DNA of 53,956 nucleotides. Source: Ruminococcus sp. (lineage in GTDB: Bacteria; Bacillota; Clostridia; Oscillospirales; Ruminococcaceae). The stretch's first letter is position 1. Each line of letters opens with the position of its first letter. Under the pieces are notes generated by a model. It was not told where the DNA came from and ran no database searches. It was given only the letters and a program-made list of their open reading frames with translations. The translations under genes and the position numbers were made by a program. Shown here in pieces: positions 7,214 through 16,952 of this stretch. Location: the NCBI GenBank assembly GCA_017517145.1, contig JAFXAJ010000047.1:1-53956 (forward strand). The letters are read 5' to 3'.

Positions 7214-10132
7214 TTGAAATTTAAAAATTTATGCGGAAAAATTCTTTCCGCCGCTTTGTCATGCCTTGCTGCTGTTTCCCCCTTATCCTCCCATGGAGAA
7301 TTGCTGTCGGACGGTGAAATTATTCCATATACTTTCAGTAATTCCAGCTACTATCCTTTTGAAACCATTGATTCAGAAATCCCTTCATACAGCAGCTACT
7401 ACGATATGTACTGCGGCGAAAATCGCCCAGATAAGGAGATTTTCATAAAGGGTACGGAATATACATCCGCTGAATACGGTGATTTTTCCACCGGCAGCTT
7501 CGGCAGTGACGGAAATATCCGTGACGGCGTTCTTATATGGGAAAGTCCGGACGGTACGCTGACTTATAATATAGACGTTGCCGAAACCGGTCTTTATTCT
7601 CTTGGTTTAAGCTATTTTCCCATAGAATCCAACAGCAGCCGGATTGAGCTTTCCATGAAAATTGACGGAGAAACGCCCTTTGATACAGCTTCAAGAATCG
7701 TTCTCAATAAAGCATGGGTTAACGAAAAGGATATATTCGTGGATTCAAGAGGAAATCAGATTCTCCCTTCACAGATTCAGAAAGGTATGTGGATGAATAC
7801 CCTTGTGGGGGATTCTGACGGACTTTTTGCTGAACCGCTTTTATTTTATCTGGAAAAAGGCACTCATGAGATAAGCTTTACCTCGGAACGTGCTGAATTT
7901 GCCATAGAATATTTAAAATTCTTCAATCCCGAAAAGCTGCCCTCTTATGAGGAATACCGCAGTTCTGCCAACGGTAACGGCAGCGGGATTATCCGCATTG
8001 AAGGAGAGAATGCTCTGTATAAATCAGACTCTTCACTATGTCCCTCAGCGGATAATACAAGCTATCTTGTTTCGCCATCTGACCCTGTTAAGGTAGTATA
8101 CAACACAATCGGCAAAAACAGCTGGAAAAAAGCTTTGCAGACGGTGACATGGGAGATTTCCGCAGATGAAACAGGCAGCGGCGGCTGGTTCAAACTGGGT
8201 ATCAAGGCTAAACAGGACCAAATGCGTGGATTTTTCACCAACAGGCGCATTTATATCGACGGAAAAGTGCCTTGTACAGAGCTTGACTGCGTTGAGTTCC
8301 CTTATGATACCGACTGGAACAATATAGTCCCGAAATCGGAAAACGGCGAGGATATATGGGTATATCTTGAGGGCGGAAAATCCCATACTATTACAATGGA
8401 ATGTGTATCGGGCAGAATCGGGGATTCTCTGCGCAAGGCTGATGATGCGATAAACGAACTGAACAGTTACTACCGCAGGATTCTCATGATAACAGGCCCT
8501 TCTCCCGATAAATATACCGACTATTACGTTCATGAAAAAATAGAAGGGCTTACACAAGGATTTCAGCGTATATCAACCAAGCTGAAAAATGCTCAGGAGG
8601 AAATAGAATCCCTTTCGGGCACATCGGGTTCAGAAGCGGCTATTCTTGATTCCCTGACGGTAATTCTTGATAAATGTGTTGAAAAGCCCCTGAAAATACC
8701 GAACTATATGTCACAGATTAAAAGCAATATAGCGTCAGTTTCCGCATGGGTGCGTGAATACCGTGACCAGCCCCTTGAAATTGACTATATTGAACTTGTC
8801 GGAGAAGATTCTGAATTTACAAGCTGCAGGGAAAGCTTCGGGAAATCCCTAAGTTTCGGGCTTAAAAGCTTTTTCGGCTCATTTTTTGAGGATTACACCA
8901 CTCTTTCCGATGTGACAGGGGAAGAAGCCGTGGAAGTCTGGGTTGCACTGGGCAGAGATCAGGCGCAGATTGTCAAGGAAATGACTGAAAATGACTTTAT
9001 CCCACAGTACAATATTCCAATTTCAGTAAATCTTGTCACAGGGGGAATTGTTGAAGCTACTCTTGCTGGAAAAGGTCCTGATGCGGCACTTTTCCTCGGC
9101 GGAGAATTTCCCGTGAATCTTGCAGCACGTGATTTGCTGGTAGATGTGTCGGAAATGCCCGAATACAGCAGTACGATTACCAGATTTCAGCAAAATGCTC
9201 TTACGCCCTATCAGTACGAAGGAGGAACTTACGGTCTGCCTGTCAGTCAAAGCTTTCCGATGATGTTCTACCGCACGGATATTCTTTCAGAGCTTGGCTT
9301 CGAATCGCCTCCCGAAACATGGGAGGAGCTGAGAGATATGCTGCCTGCCATTCAGCGCAATTATATGAACGTGGGACTTATACTGCCCCCTGCAAATATA
9401 TCTCCTGCAACGGAGACAGGTCATACCTTTGCTATGCTCCTGCTCCAGAAAGGGCAGAACTACTACAACGAAGAACTTACAAAATCTGCCTTTGACTCTA
9501 CAGAAGCTGTAAAAGCCTTTGAGGAATGGACGGATTTTTATACCAAATACAGCTTTGACCAGAGCTATGACGCATTCACTCGATTCAGAACAGGTGAATG
9601 TCCCATAGTAATACAGAATTACACTTTTGCAAATCAGCTTGAAGCGGCAGCTCCCGAAATAAAAGGGTTATGGAAATTCTGTCCTGTCCCCGGAACAGAG
9701 AGTTCTGACGGCACAATATCTCATGCCGCAAATTCCACAGGTTCCGGTGCGGTCATATTCAGACAGGTTGAAAATAAAGAAAATGCGTGGGAATATATAA
9801 AATGGTTTACTTCAACGGAGGTACAGGCTGAATATGCTGCCCGTATCGAGGGTATGCTCGGAGTTCTGGGCAGATTTGATACTGCAAATACCGAAGCTCT
9901 TGCACAGCTTTCATGGTCTGCTGATGAACTGGAACGGCTTTATGCGCAGCAGGAACAGCTTGTGGAAATTCCGATACTTCCCTCGTCCTATGCGGTGACA
10001 AGAAATATCATGAACGCATTCCGTGAAACAGTAAACGAAAAAGAAAATCCACGTGATACGCTGATATGGTACAACCGTGACATAAACGGCGAAATTGAAA
10101 GAAAACGTGAAAATCTGAAACGATACGATTAA
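7214..10132 (+). CDS. Multidomain extracellular solute-binding protein of an ABC importer
   Basis: A 972-residue secreted protein, roughly twice the size of a normal sugar-binding protein. I start it at TTG 7214, nine bases after AAGGGAGGTG. A longer reading would begin inside the -35 box. After a signal peptide, two beta-sandwich, carbohydrate-module-like regions follow (about 60-260, ending AIEYLKFFN; and about 270-430, opening RIEGENALY). Then comes a helical stretch (about 430-560). The C-terminal ~400 residues are a family 1 sugar-binding domain (GGTYGLPVSQSF, EEWTDFY, GECPIVIQNYTF, AWEYIKWFTS). There is no clear lipobox. It is first in the operon, ahead of two permease pairs. The ligand is probably an oligosaccharide (inference). 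Confidence 0.85.
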   Translation: MKFKNLCGKILSAALSCLAAVSPLSSHGELLSDGEIIPYTFSNSSYYPFETIDSEIPSYSSYYDMYCGENRPDKEIFIKGTEYTSAEYGDFSTGSFGSDGNIRDGVLIWESPDGTLTYNIDVAETGLYSLGLSYFPIESNSSRIELSMKIDGETPFDTASRIVLNKAWVNEKDIFVDSRGNQILPSQIQKGMWMNTLVGDSDGLFAEPLLFYLEKGTHEISFTSERAEFAIEYLKFFNPEKLPSYEEYRSSANGNGSGIIRIEGENALYKSDSSLCPSADNTSYLVSPSDPVKVVYNTIGKNSWKKALQTVTWEISADETGSGGWFKLGIKAKQDQMRGFFTNRRIYIDGKVPCTELDCVEFPYDTDWNNIVPKSENGEDIWVYLEGGKSHTITMECVSGRIGDSLRKADDAINELNSYYRRILMITGPSPDKYTDYYVHEKIEGLTQGFQRISTKLKNAQEEIESLSGTSGSEAAILDSLTVILDKCVEKPLKIPNYMSQIKSNIASVSAWVREYRDQPLEIDYIELVGEDSEFTSCRESFGKSLSFGLKSFFGSFFEDYTTLSDVTGEEAVEVWVALGRDQAQIVKEMTENDFIPQYNIPISVNLVTGGIVEATLAGKGPDAALFLGGEFPVNLAARDLLVDVSEMPEYSSTITRFQQNALTPYQYEGGTYGLPVSQSFPMMFYRTDILSELGFESPPETWEELRDMLPAIQRNYMNVGLILPPANISPATETGHTFAMLLLQKGQNYYNEELTKSAFDSTEAVKAFEEWTDFYTKYSFDQSYDAFTRFRTGECPIVIQNYTFANQLEAAAPEIKGLWKFCPVPGTESSDGTISHAANSTGSGAVIFRQVENKENAWEYIKWFTSTEVQAEYAARIEGMLGVLGRFDTANTEALAQLSWSADELERLYAQQEQLVEIPILPSSYAVTRNIMNAFRETVNEKENPRDTLIWYNRDINGEIERKRENLKRYD

Positions 10133-10159
10133 GGCACTACTTTGAAGAAAGGAGAATCT

Positions 10160-11101
10160 ATGGCACAGCTGACCGCCGAAGGAATCGGCAGACGCACCAA
10201 AAAAGAAAAAAGGGCAATGCTCTGGAGCGATATAAAGAAAAGCAAGGCGTGTTATGCCATGATTGCTCCGTTTATGGTGTTTTTTATAATATTTACAATA
10301 ATTCCCGTACTCATGTCCCTGCCAATGGGATTCACGGATTTCAATCTGGCACAGCCGCCGAAATTTGTGGGGCTGTCCAATTATACTGCCCTGTTTCTTT
10401 CGGACAAGGTGTTTATACAATCTATCCGTGTAACGCTGATATTTGCCCTTTTTACAGGTCCTGTCAGCTATATCCTCTGTTTTCTTCTGGCATGGCTGAT
10501 AAACGGACTGCCGCCAAAGCTGAAAACATTTTTTACGCTGATTTTCTATATTCCCTCTATGGCAGGGGTATACACTGTATGGCAGCTTATTTTCAGCGGC
10601 GATATGAACGGCTATCTCAACTCATTCCTGATGAATCTGGGAATAATAAATTCTCCCATACAGTGGCTTACGGATTCAAGGTATATACTTGGGGTATGTA
10701 TTGTTGTACAGCTATGGATTTCCCTCGGAGCAGGCTTTCTTGCACTGCGAGCAGGATTTCAGAATATCGACAAGAGCCTTTATGAAGCAGGAGCAATTGA
10801 GGGAATCCGTACAAAATGGCAGGAGCTTATATATATCGTAATTCCCTCTATGAAGCCGCAGCTGATGTTTGCGGCGGTAATGCAGATAGTAAGCTCATTT
10901 ACAGCGGGCACAGTTGCGCAGAATCTGGTAGGATTTCCAAGTACAGATTATAAAGCGCATACAATTATGACTCACGCTTATGATTACGGCTGGGTGCATT
11001 ACGAAATGGGTTATGCCTCGGCTATATGTATGATACTTTTCCTTGCTATGTTTATATGCAATAGAGTTATAGGCAAATTCCTCGGCAGCAGCGACGATTA
11101 A
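10160..11101 (+). CDS. Sugar ABC transporter permease, MalF/UgpA type (pair 1)
   Basis: A 313-residue inner-membrane permease with six predicted helices. The cytoplasmic EAA loop reads EAGAIEGIRTKWQEL followed by IPSMKP, the site that docks the ATPase. I take the ATG at 10160 (MAQLTAEG), preceded by GAAAGGAG; an upstream in-frame TTG would put that site inside the gene. It follows the binding protein by 27 nt and precedes its MalG-type partner by 18 nt. No ATPase gene lies anywhere in the operon, so a shared MsiK/UgpC-type ATPase elsewhere in the genome would have to energise it. Confidence 0.9.
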   Translation: MAQLTAEGIGRRTKKEKRAMLWSDIKKSKACYAMIAPFMVFFIIFTIIPVLMSLPMGFTDFNLAQPPKFVGLSNYTALFLSDKVFIQSIRVTLIFALFTGPVSYILCFLLAWLINGLPPKLKTFFTLIFYIPSMAGVYTVWQLIFSGDMNGYLNSFLMNLGIINSPIQWLTDSRYILGVCIVVQLWISLGAGFLALRAGFQNIDKSLYEAGAIEGIRTKWQELIYIVIPSMKPQLMFAAVMQIVSSFTAGTVAQNLVGFPSTDYKAHTIMTHAYDYGWVHYEMGYASAICMILFLAMFICNRVIGKFLGSSDD

Positions 11102-11119
11102 ATGAAAGGTGGTGGAAGC

Positions 11120-11998
11120 ATGAAGAATGTCAGAACTGATAAATTAAAAGGCACAAGCCGTCAGGCAGGCAGAAAAAAAGGCAGAAGTATTCCTTCGATT
11201 ATACTGCTGCTGATTATGGGACTTTTCATGCTTTTGCCTATATATCTCACTGTAGTTATGTCGGTTAAGCCTGTGGAGGAACTTTTTGTATTTCCGCCAC
11301 AGATGTATACTCTCCGTCCTACTCTGGACAATTACAAGGATATGTTTGATATTCTCAAAAGCAACAGAGTACCCTTTTCGAGATATGTGTTCAACTCCGT
11401 GGCAGTTACAGTAACGGTAACTGTGCTGCAATGCGGATTTTCAGCAATGGCGGCATTTGTCCTTGCAAAATGCAAATTTCCCGGCGGAAAAATAATCAAC
11501 AGTATTATAGTAACATCACTTCTTTATCAGAGCAATGTAATTTATATCATGCAATATATCGTCATGTCGGAAATGGGCATAATTGATACGCCCCTTGCCC
11601 TTATACTGCCTGCCATTGCGTCACCTATGGGATTATTTCTCATGAGACAGTCTATCAGTCAGATTCCCGATTCCATGATTGAGGCTGCAAAGGTTGACGG
11701 GGCAGGACTTTTCAGAATATGCTGGCAGATTGTCATGCCAAATCAGAAGCCTGCTCTGATGACAATTATAATATTTGCATTTCAGGGCGCATGGAATATA
11801 CAGGGCGGCTCAGTTGTATTTCAGGAGCAGTATAAAACCCTGCCTACAGTAGTTTCACAGGCGGCATCATCGGGAATTGCAAGAGCAGGCGTAGCTATGG
11901 CGGCGGCGGTATTCATGCTTGTACCTCCTGTCATAGTGTTCATACTTGCACAGCGTCAGGTCATTGAAACTATGGCTCATTCGGGAATCAAGGAATGA
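11120..11998 (+). CDS. Sugar ABC transporter permease, MalG/UgpE type (pair 1)
   Basis: A 292-residue permease with a Lys/Arg-rich cytoplasmic start, about six helices and an EAA loop EAAKVDGAGLFRICWQIVMP. Its start is ATG 11120 (MKNVRTDK) behind AAAGGTGG. It pairs with the preceding MalF-type subunit to form the heterodimeric channel. Its stop overlaps the region just before the NHL-repeat gene, leaving eight bases between them, so all are translated from one message. Confidence 0.9.
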   Translation: MKNVRTDKLKGTSRQAGRKKGRSIPSIILLLIMGLFMLLPIYLTVVMSVKPVEELFVFPPQMYTLRPTLDNYKDMFDILKSNRVPFSRYVFNSVAVTVTVTVLQCGFSAMAAFVLAKCKFPGGKIINSIIVTSLLYQSNVIYIMQYIVMSEMGIIDTPLALILPAIASPMGLFLMRQSISQIPDSMIEAAKVDGAGLFRICWQIVMPNQKPALMTIIIFAFQGAWNIQGGSVVFQEQYKTLPTVVSQAASSGIARAGVAMAAAVFMLVPPVIVFILAQRQVIETMAHSGIKE

Positions 11999-12006
11999 GG
12001 TGCGGT

Positions 12007-13506
12007 ATGAAAAAACAGATAAAAAAAATCGTAACAGCGATATTTTCCTTGATTTTATGCGGATGCACGGCAAATTCCGCAGTATTTGCAGCTGAACCTT
12101 ATGATGTCTACAACTACGACAGATGGGGGGACCCGATACCGTCACAGGCAGGATATACCGCAGAAAAAAGCGTAACAGGCTATGATTTGGGTATTGGTGC
12201 AATGGATATGCCCTCGGATATATTCTGTGCCTTTGACGGAAATTTCTATATTGCAGATAAGGGAAATAACCGTATTATCACCGTAAACAGCGATTTTGAC
12301 AAAGCGGTGCGGACTTATGAAAGCTTTATAATGCCGAATGGTACAAAAACGAATCTTAAAAAGCCGTCGGGAGTGTTTCTGTCTGCTGAAAATCAATATA
12401 TGTATATTGCGGACACGGACAATTCCAGAGTTCTTGTGGCTGACCTCGAAGGCTATGTAATAAAAGAAATCACAAAGCCGGAGTCGGAAATATACGACAG
12501 CAGACGCACATTCAATCCTGTACGTGTAATAGCTGATAAAGCAGGCAATATCTATGTTGTACTGAACAATATTACAACGGGTGCGGCTATGTTTTCGCCT
12601 GACGGGGAATTTACAGGATTTTACGGCGCAAACCGTGTTCAGCCTACAGCGGAAATTATCGGGGACTATTTTGCTGAATTGTTCATGTCTGATGAAAAAA
12701 AAGCAAGGCGTACCAGAAGTGTGCCTACGGGTATAACATCCTTTGATATAGCGGGGGATTTTATATTTACCTGCACATCCTCTACAACGCAGACTGCCGA
12801 TACAGTAAAAAAACTCAATGCGGCAGGAAAGAACATTTTTGCAGATAACGAAGCTGTTTTCGGAGATTATGCCCCTATGTATGACACATCACAGAACAGA
12901 CTTCTCGCCTCCGCCATTGTGGATATAGATATTGCGGAGGACGGCAATATAAACTGCCTTGACCTGACAATGGGACGTATTTTTCAGTATGACGAGGACT
13001 GCAACTTACTGTTTATTGTGGGTACGAATTCCAGCCAGACAGGCGGATTCCGTCAGGCAGCAGCGCTTGAATCCTACGGAGACAGGCTGTATGTGACGGA
13101 TACAATGAAAAATACCGTAACTATATTCAAAGAAACAGAATTCGGTGAAATCGTCCATAGAGCCTCATATCTCCACAACGAGGGCTTGTATGAGGAAGCT
13201 CTGAATCCATGGCTTGAAGTTCTTGAACGTGACGGAAACTATCGCCGTGCATATCTCGGTGTAGCTGCCGCAAAACTTCGTTCCGGCGAATACGAGGAGG
13301 CTATGGAGTACGCTAAATTAGCCGACGCAAGAAAAATCTACGACAAGGCTTTTGAGGGCTACCGCATGGACTTTATAAAACGAAACTTTGAGCTTATTAT
13401 TCTCGGCGGAATTTTCGCAGGCATAGCTGTTGCAGGCATCATCCGCAGCCGCAAAGAGAAAAAAGCTGCTCTTGCGGCGGAGAAATCAACAGAAAAGGAG
13501 GAATAG
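12007..13506 (+). CDS. Exported NHL-propeller / TPR protein with C-terminal membrane anchor
   Basis: A 499-residue protein. A signal peptide is followed either by a lipobox-like LCGC or by a signal peptidase I site after SAVFA. A beta-propeller of NHL-type blades (about 55-385; FDGNFYIADKGNNRI, ENQYMYIADTDNSRV) comes next. TPR-like helices (about 390-455; EGLYEEALNPWLEVL, RSGEYEEAMEYAKLA) follow, then a membrane helix (about 466-484) and a short basic tail. The bulk should therefore lie outside the cell. The family is often labelled gluconolactonase-like, but I see no reason to infer an enzyme; propeller plus TPR suggests a scaffold between the binding protein and the membrane complex. Start chosen at ATG 12007 behind GAGGTG. 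Confidence 0.8.
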   Translation: MKKQIKKIVTAIFSLILCGCTANSAVFAAEPYDVYNYDRWGDPIPSQAGYTAEKSVTGYDLGIGAMDMPSDIFCAFDGNFYIADKGNNRIITVNSDFDKAVRTYESFIMPNGTKTNLKKPSGVFLSAENQYMYIADTDNSRVLVADLEGYVIKEITKPESEIYDSRRTFNPVRVIADKAGNIYVVLNNITTGAAMFSPDGEFTGFYGANRVQPTAEIIGDYFAELFMSDEKKARRTRSVPTGITSFDIAGDFIFTCTSSTTQTADTVKKLNAAGKNIFADNEAVFGDYAPMYDTSQNRLLASAIVDIDIAEDGNINCLDLTMGRIFQYDEDCNLLFIVGTNSSQTGGFRQAAALESYGDRLYVTDTMKNTVTIFKETEFGEIVHRASYLHNEGLYEEALNPWLEVLERDGNYRRAYLGVAAAKLRSGEYEEAMEYAKLADARKIYDKAFEGYRMDFIKRNFELIILGGIFAGIAVAGIIRSRKEKKAALAAEKSTEKEE

Positions 13507-13509
13507 TAT

Positions 13510-14139
13510 ATGATGGAGCTAAGCCCGGTTCGTTGGGTAGCACATATTCTCAGGCATCCCGTAGATGGCTTTGAGGATATGCGCTGGAAAAAATCAGGCT
13601 CTCTGAAAATAGCCTTTTTTATAGTATTCATGCTGTTCCTTGCAAATATCGCCAATGAACGGCTTTACGGCTTCAACCATTATATTCCATACGACAGAAT
13701 ATTCAACGTTGTACCGTATATCGTTAAAAGCTTTGTTATTTTCGGCGCATGGACAGTGGGAAACTGGTCGGTATGCTCTCTCCTTGACGGCGAGGGAAAA
13801 ATGAGGAATATCTGTATTTACAGTGCTTATGCCCTTATTCCCTACACTGCGCAGATGTTTATAAATACGATTTTATCTCATTTTCTCATACGTGATGAAT
13901 ATGTATTTATGGCTATAATACGTATAATAGGCATAGTCTGGTCGGCGGTGCTGCTGTTTTCCGCTATAAGGTCGGTTCACCAGTATTCAGCGACGAAAAC
14001 TATAGCAGCCATAGCGCTTACAATCGGAGCAATGGCAATAATGCTTGCACTGCTTGTGCTGTTTTTATCTCTTATACAGCACGTTCTGATTTTCTTTTCA
14101 ACCCTGTTCACCGAGATTTCTTACAGAATCAGAAGCTGA
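13510..14139 (+). CDS. YIP1-family membrane protein
   Basis: A 209-residue integral membrane protein with about five helices. It opens PVRWVAHILRHPVDGFEDMRW and contains the GxWxVGNWSVCSLLDGEGKMRN element typical of bacterial YIP1-domain proteins. The ribosome site AAAGGAGGAA belongs to the end of the preceding gene, four bases from its stop. YIP1 proteins in bacteria have no established activity. In this position, between the exported propeller and the DUF5696 protein, it is likely an accessory membrane subunit of the same complex (inference). Confidence 0.78.
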   Translation: MMELSPVRWVAHILRHPVDGFEDMRWKKSGSLKIAFFIVFMLFLANIANERLYGFNHYIPYDRIFNVVPYIVKSFVIFGAWTVGNWSVCSLLDGEGKMRNICIYSAYALIPYTAQMFINTILSHFLIRDEYVFMAIIRIIGIVWSAVLLFSAIRSVHQYSATKTIAAIALTIGAMAIMLALLVLFLSLIQHVLIFFSTLFTEISYRIRS

Positions 14140-14150
14140 GGAGGCAGGAT

Positions 14151-16952
14151 ATGAAAAATAAGATAAAATTATTCCTGCTCTGCTTTCTTGCACTGTCTGC
14201 GGGTACAGTATCAGGCAATTCTTTTGCAGAAGATGATATGCCTGCCGTTGATACGGAAATATCAGAAAAAACAGAGGTATCTGCCGCACTGACGGAAAGT
14301 GTGGAGACTGTTAAGGCGGAATATGCTGATATTACGGAATATCTTGAAAAAATCGGCACTGCTGACGGCATTGATATATACTTCTGTGCCAAGGATATAG
14401 ACGATATAATCTGGGAAAAAAACGGAGGCAAGCCCGATAAGAAATCGGATTATACCCCCATGCAGGAGGCACTTGCGGACAAAATCAGCGATATAAAAAA
14501 GCTGGGAGATTTCGTTGCTGTTGATTCTGAAAGAAAAAAGGTTCTTGCGGAATTTGAGGACGGCAGTGTATGTGACGAGGGTAAGATTTATAAAAGCGGC
14601 GGCGGACGGTATCTGCTTTACGTAAATGAGGAAATGACAACGCCAATCCGTATCCGTCAGGTAATATCTACTATAGATAATCCCTGTCTTTTCAGCAGTA
14701 TAGACGGCTATACTCTGGAGCTTATGGACAGCGATTTCAGAAAAGTGCTTTTCACCTACAGAAAAAGCGGTATTGAGAATGGAAATGTCGTATATTATAC
14801 CTCCGACAAAAAAGGAAAGGTGCAGTTAAGCTCCGACAGCAGGCAGGTTATATCTGTCACAAGAGTATGTGCGGAAAATGATTCTCTGCGGCTTCTGGTA
14901 GATGACAGGCTTGGAAATATTGCCCTTGAAGTAAAAGAAACAGGCTATATCTGGTGGTCAGCGCCTCTCGGAGCGTCACGGGATAAAAATGCTACGCCTT
15001 TGCTTATTAACGAGCTGCGTTCATCAAATGTACTGACTTACGGCACTCCCTCAAAACATTCGGAAACAACATTGCGTTCATCTTCTGATGACTGCAAAAT
15101 ATCCGTAAAGGATATTGAAAACGGAGTACGTGTCACCTACAGCTACGAAAAGGGATTTGAAATTCCTGTGGAATACACCCTTGAAGATGACCATATAAGG
15201 GCAAAACTGAAAATAAGCGATATAAAAGAGCCTGACAATGAAAATATAATTACAGAGCTGAATGTGATGGGCAGTTTTGGTGCGGCGGATATGACCGAGG
15301 AGGGATATTTTATAATTCCCGACGGCTGCGGAGCTCTTGTACGCTTTAATAACAGGCGTACTATGGAGACAAATGCCTATTCACAGCCTGTCTACGGCAG
15401 GGATATTACAGCTGTGCCCAATCGCAAAGGTGCTGTTACTGAGCAGATATATCTGCCTATGTACGGCATAGTCAAAGATAATAATGCTATGCTTGTTATA
15501 GCTGAAAAGGGCGATACTAATGCGGAATTGTCCGTAAGCGTGTCGGAGCAGTCAAACAGCAGCTGCAATTTATGCGGATTTACCTTTGTAATGCGAGGTA
15601 CAGACACCTTCTATATGTCGGGCAGCAATGATAAATTTACTGTCTTTGAAACAGGTGATATTAAAGCGGAGGATATTGAACTTCTGTATTATCCCATTTC
15701 AAAGGAAAAAGCAGATTATATTGACGTTGCGGAGAAATACCGCAGTTATCTCATGGAAAATATGGGACTCACAAAGAAAACAAAGCCGCAGGACGCTCCT
15801 GTATACGTTACCTTGTACGGCGGCGTACAGAAGAAAAAGCCTGTTCTGGGTATTCCGGTCAAGATGAAAACTCCCGTTACAAGCTTTGGGCAGGGGCGTG
15901 AAATTCTCACTGACCTTATGGAAAGCGGCATTGAGGATATGGTGGTATCCTACAAAAACTGGACTGATGACGGCATAGAAAATAAGGTGGATACTTCGGC
16001 ATCTCCCAGCGGAACTCTCGGCGGAAAAAGCGGATTTTTCGAATTTATGAAATTCATCGAACTCAATGGCTTTGAGTTCTATCCCATGTCCGACAACAGG
16101 GATTTCTATTCGGGAAATGGCTATAATGCTATAAATAATACCTGCGTCAGAATATCTGGTTCATACTCACGTATTGTCAGCTATGACCGTGCTTATGATA
16201 TTCCCGACGGCTTCAAGGATAATATGTCCCTGCTTTCTCCTCATTTCTACGGTGAAGTTTTCGGGGATATTGCCAAAAGCTACAGCAAGGCAGGCTTGAC
16301 GGGAGCTTCCGTAAGCAATCTCACATCGTCCCTTTACGGCGACTACGGCAAAAGAGAAATTTCACGTGCCGATGCAAAGGAACTTGTTACAGAGGGCTAT
16401 AAGCTGCTTACTGAAAAGCTTGATAACGGTATATTGGCGGAATCAGCCAATGCATACGCTATACCTTATGCCAACCATATAGTCAATGTACCACTGAATT
16501 CAAGCAGATTCGACATATTCAATGAGGATATTCCCTTTTATCAGATAGTGCTTCACGGAATAATTCCCTATTCTGCCGAGGCGATAAATGCCGATGCAAA
16601 TCCTGATGATATGCTGCTTATGGCGGCAGCTACAGGCAGCCTGTTAAACTATGACATGATTTATGAAAAGGCAAGCGAGCTTAAAGATACGGAATTTGAC
16701 GTATATTTTTATGCAAATCATGAAAGTCAGGTAATAGCGGCGGCTGATGAATACAAAATGCTGAAACCCATATACGAGGATATTTCAGAAGCATTTATCA
16801 CGGAATATGAAACGGAAAGAGAAGGGAAAGCCATGACTGTTTCCTACTCTAACGGTACTGTTATAAAAGTCGATTTTGAGAAAAAGTCAATTAATTTCAA
16901 CGGCGAATATATAGATGTGGGAAAAATCAGAGAGGGAGGTTACAGTTACTGA
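14151..16952 (+). CDS. DUF5696 exported protein, possible glycoside-hydrolase-like fold
   Basis: A 933-residue secreted protein recognised as DUF5696-like from its layout and neighbours. A signal peptide (1-26, cleaving near SFA) and an acidic helical segment (40-120) precede a large beta-sandwich-like region (about 240-520). A region with alternating strands and helices follows (about 548-830), which reads like a TIM barrel: VYVTLYGG, IEDMVVSYKNW, FEFYPMSDN, SLLSPHFYG, ILAESANAYA. Acidic and aromatic residues at strand ends (D606-D607, D648, D651, E702, E764) are candidate catalytic or sugar-contact sites. A sandwich followed by a barrel recalls GH31/36/101-type enzymes. This is inference; no activity is shown. 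GAGGAGGC precedes the start. It overlaps the next gene by one base. Confidence 0.75.
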   Translation: MKNKIKLFLLCFLALSAGTVSGNSFAEDDMPAVDTEISEKTEVSAALTESVETVKAEYADITEYLEKIGTADGIDIYFCAKDIDDIIWEKNGGKPDKKSDYTPMQEALADKISDIKKLGDFVAVDSERKKVLAEFEDGSVCDEGKIYKSGGGRYLLYVNEEMTTPIRIRQVISTIDNPCLFSSIDGYTLELMDSDFRKVLFTYRKSGIENGNVVYYTSDKKGKVQLSSDSRQVISVTRVCAENDSLRLLVDDRLGNIALEVKETGYIWWSAPLGASRDKNATPLLINELRSSNVLTYGTPSKHSETTLRSSSDDCKISVKDIENGVRVTYSYEKGFEIPVEYTLEDDHIRAKLKISDIKEPDNENIITELNVMGSFGAADMTEEGYFIIPDGCGALVRFNNRRTMETNAYSQPVYGRDITAVPNRKGAVTEQIYLPMYGIVKDNNAMLVIAEKGDTNAELSVSVSEQSNSSCNLCGFTFVMRGTDTFYMSGSNDKFTVFETGDIKAEDIELLYYPISKEKADYIDVAEKYRSYLMENMGLTKKTKPQDAPVYVTLYGGVQKKKPVLGIPVKMKTPVTSFGQGREILTDLMESGIEDMVVSYKNWTDDGIENKVDTSASPSGTLGGKSGFFEFMKFIELNGFEFYPMSDNRDFYSGNGYNAINNTCVRISGSYSRIVSYDRAYDIPDGFKDNMSLLSPHFYGEVFGDIAKSYSKAGLTGASVSNLTSSLYGDYGKREISRADAKELVTEGYKLLTEKLDNGILAESANAYAIPYANHIVNVPLNSSRFDIFNEDIPFYQIVLHGIIPYSAEAINADANPDDMLLMAAATGSLLNYDMIYEKASELKDTEFDVYFYANHESQVIAAADEYKMLKPIYEDISEAFITEYETEREGKAMTVSYSNGTVIKVDFEKKSINFNGEYIDVGKIREGGYSY

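Noticed and set aside
8045..8557. A 170-codon minus-strand frame inside the binding protein gene
   Set aside because: No ribosome site or family features, fully contained within a well-supported gene on the other strand.
12007..13506. Gluconolactonase activity for the NHL protein
   Set aside because: Annotation by fold only. The sequence shows propeller blades, TPR helices and an anchor but no lactonase metal-site pattern I can point to.
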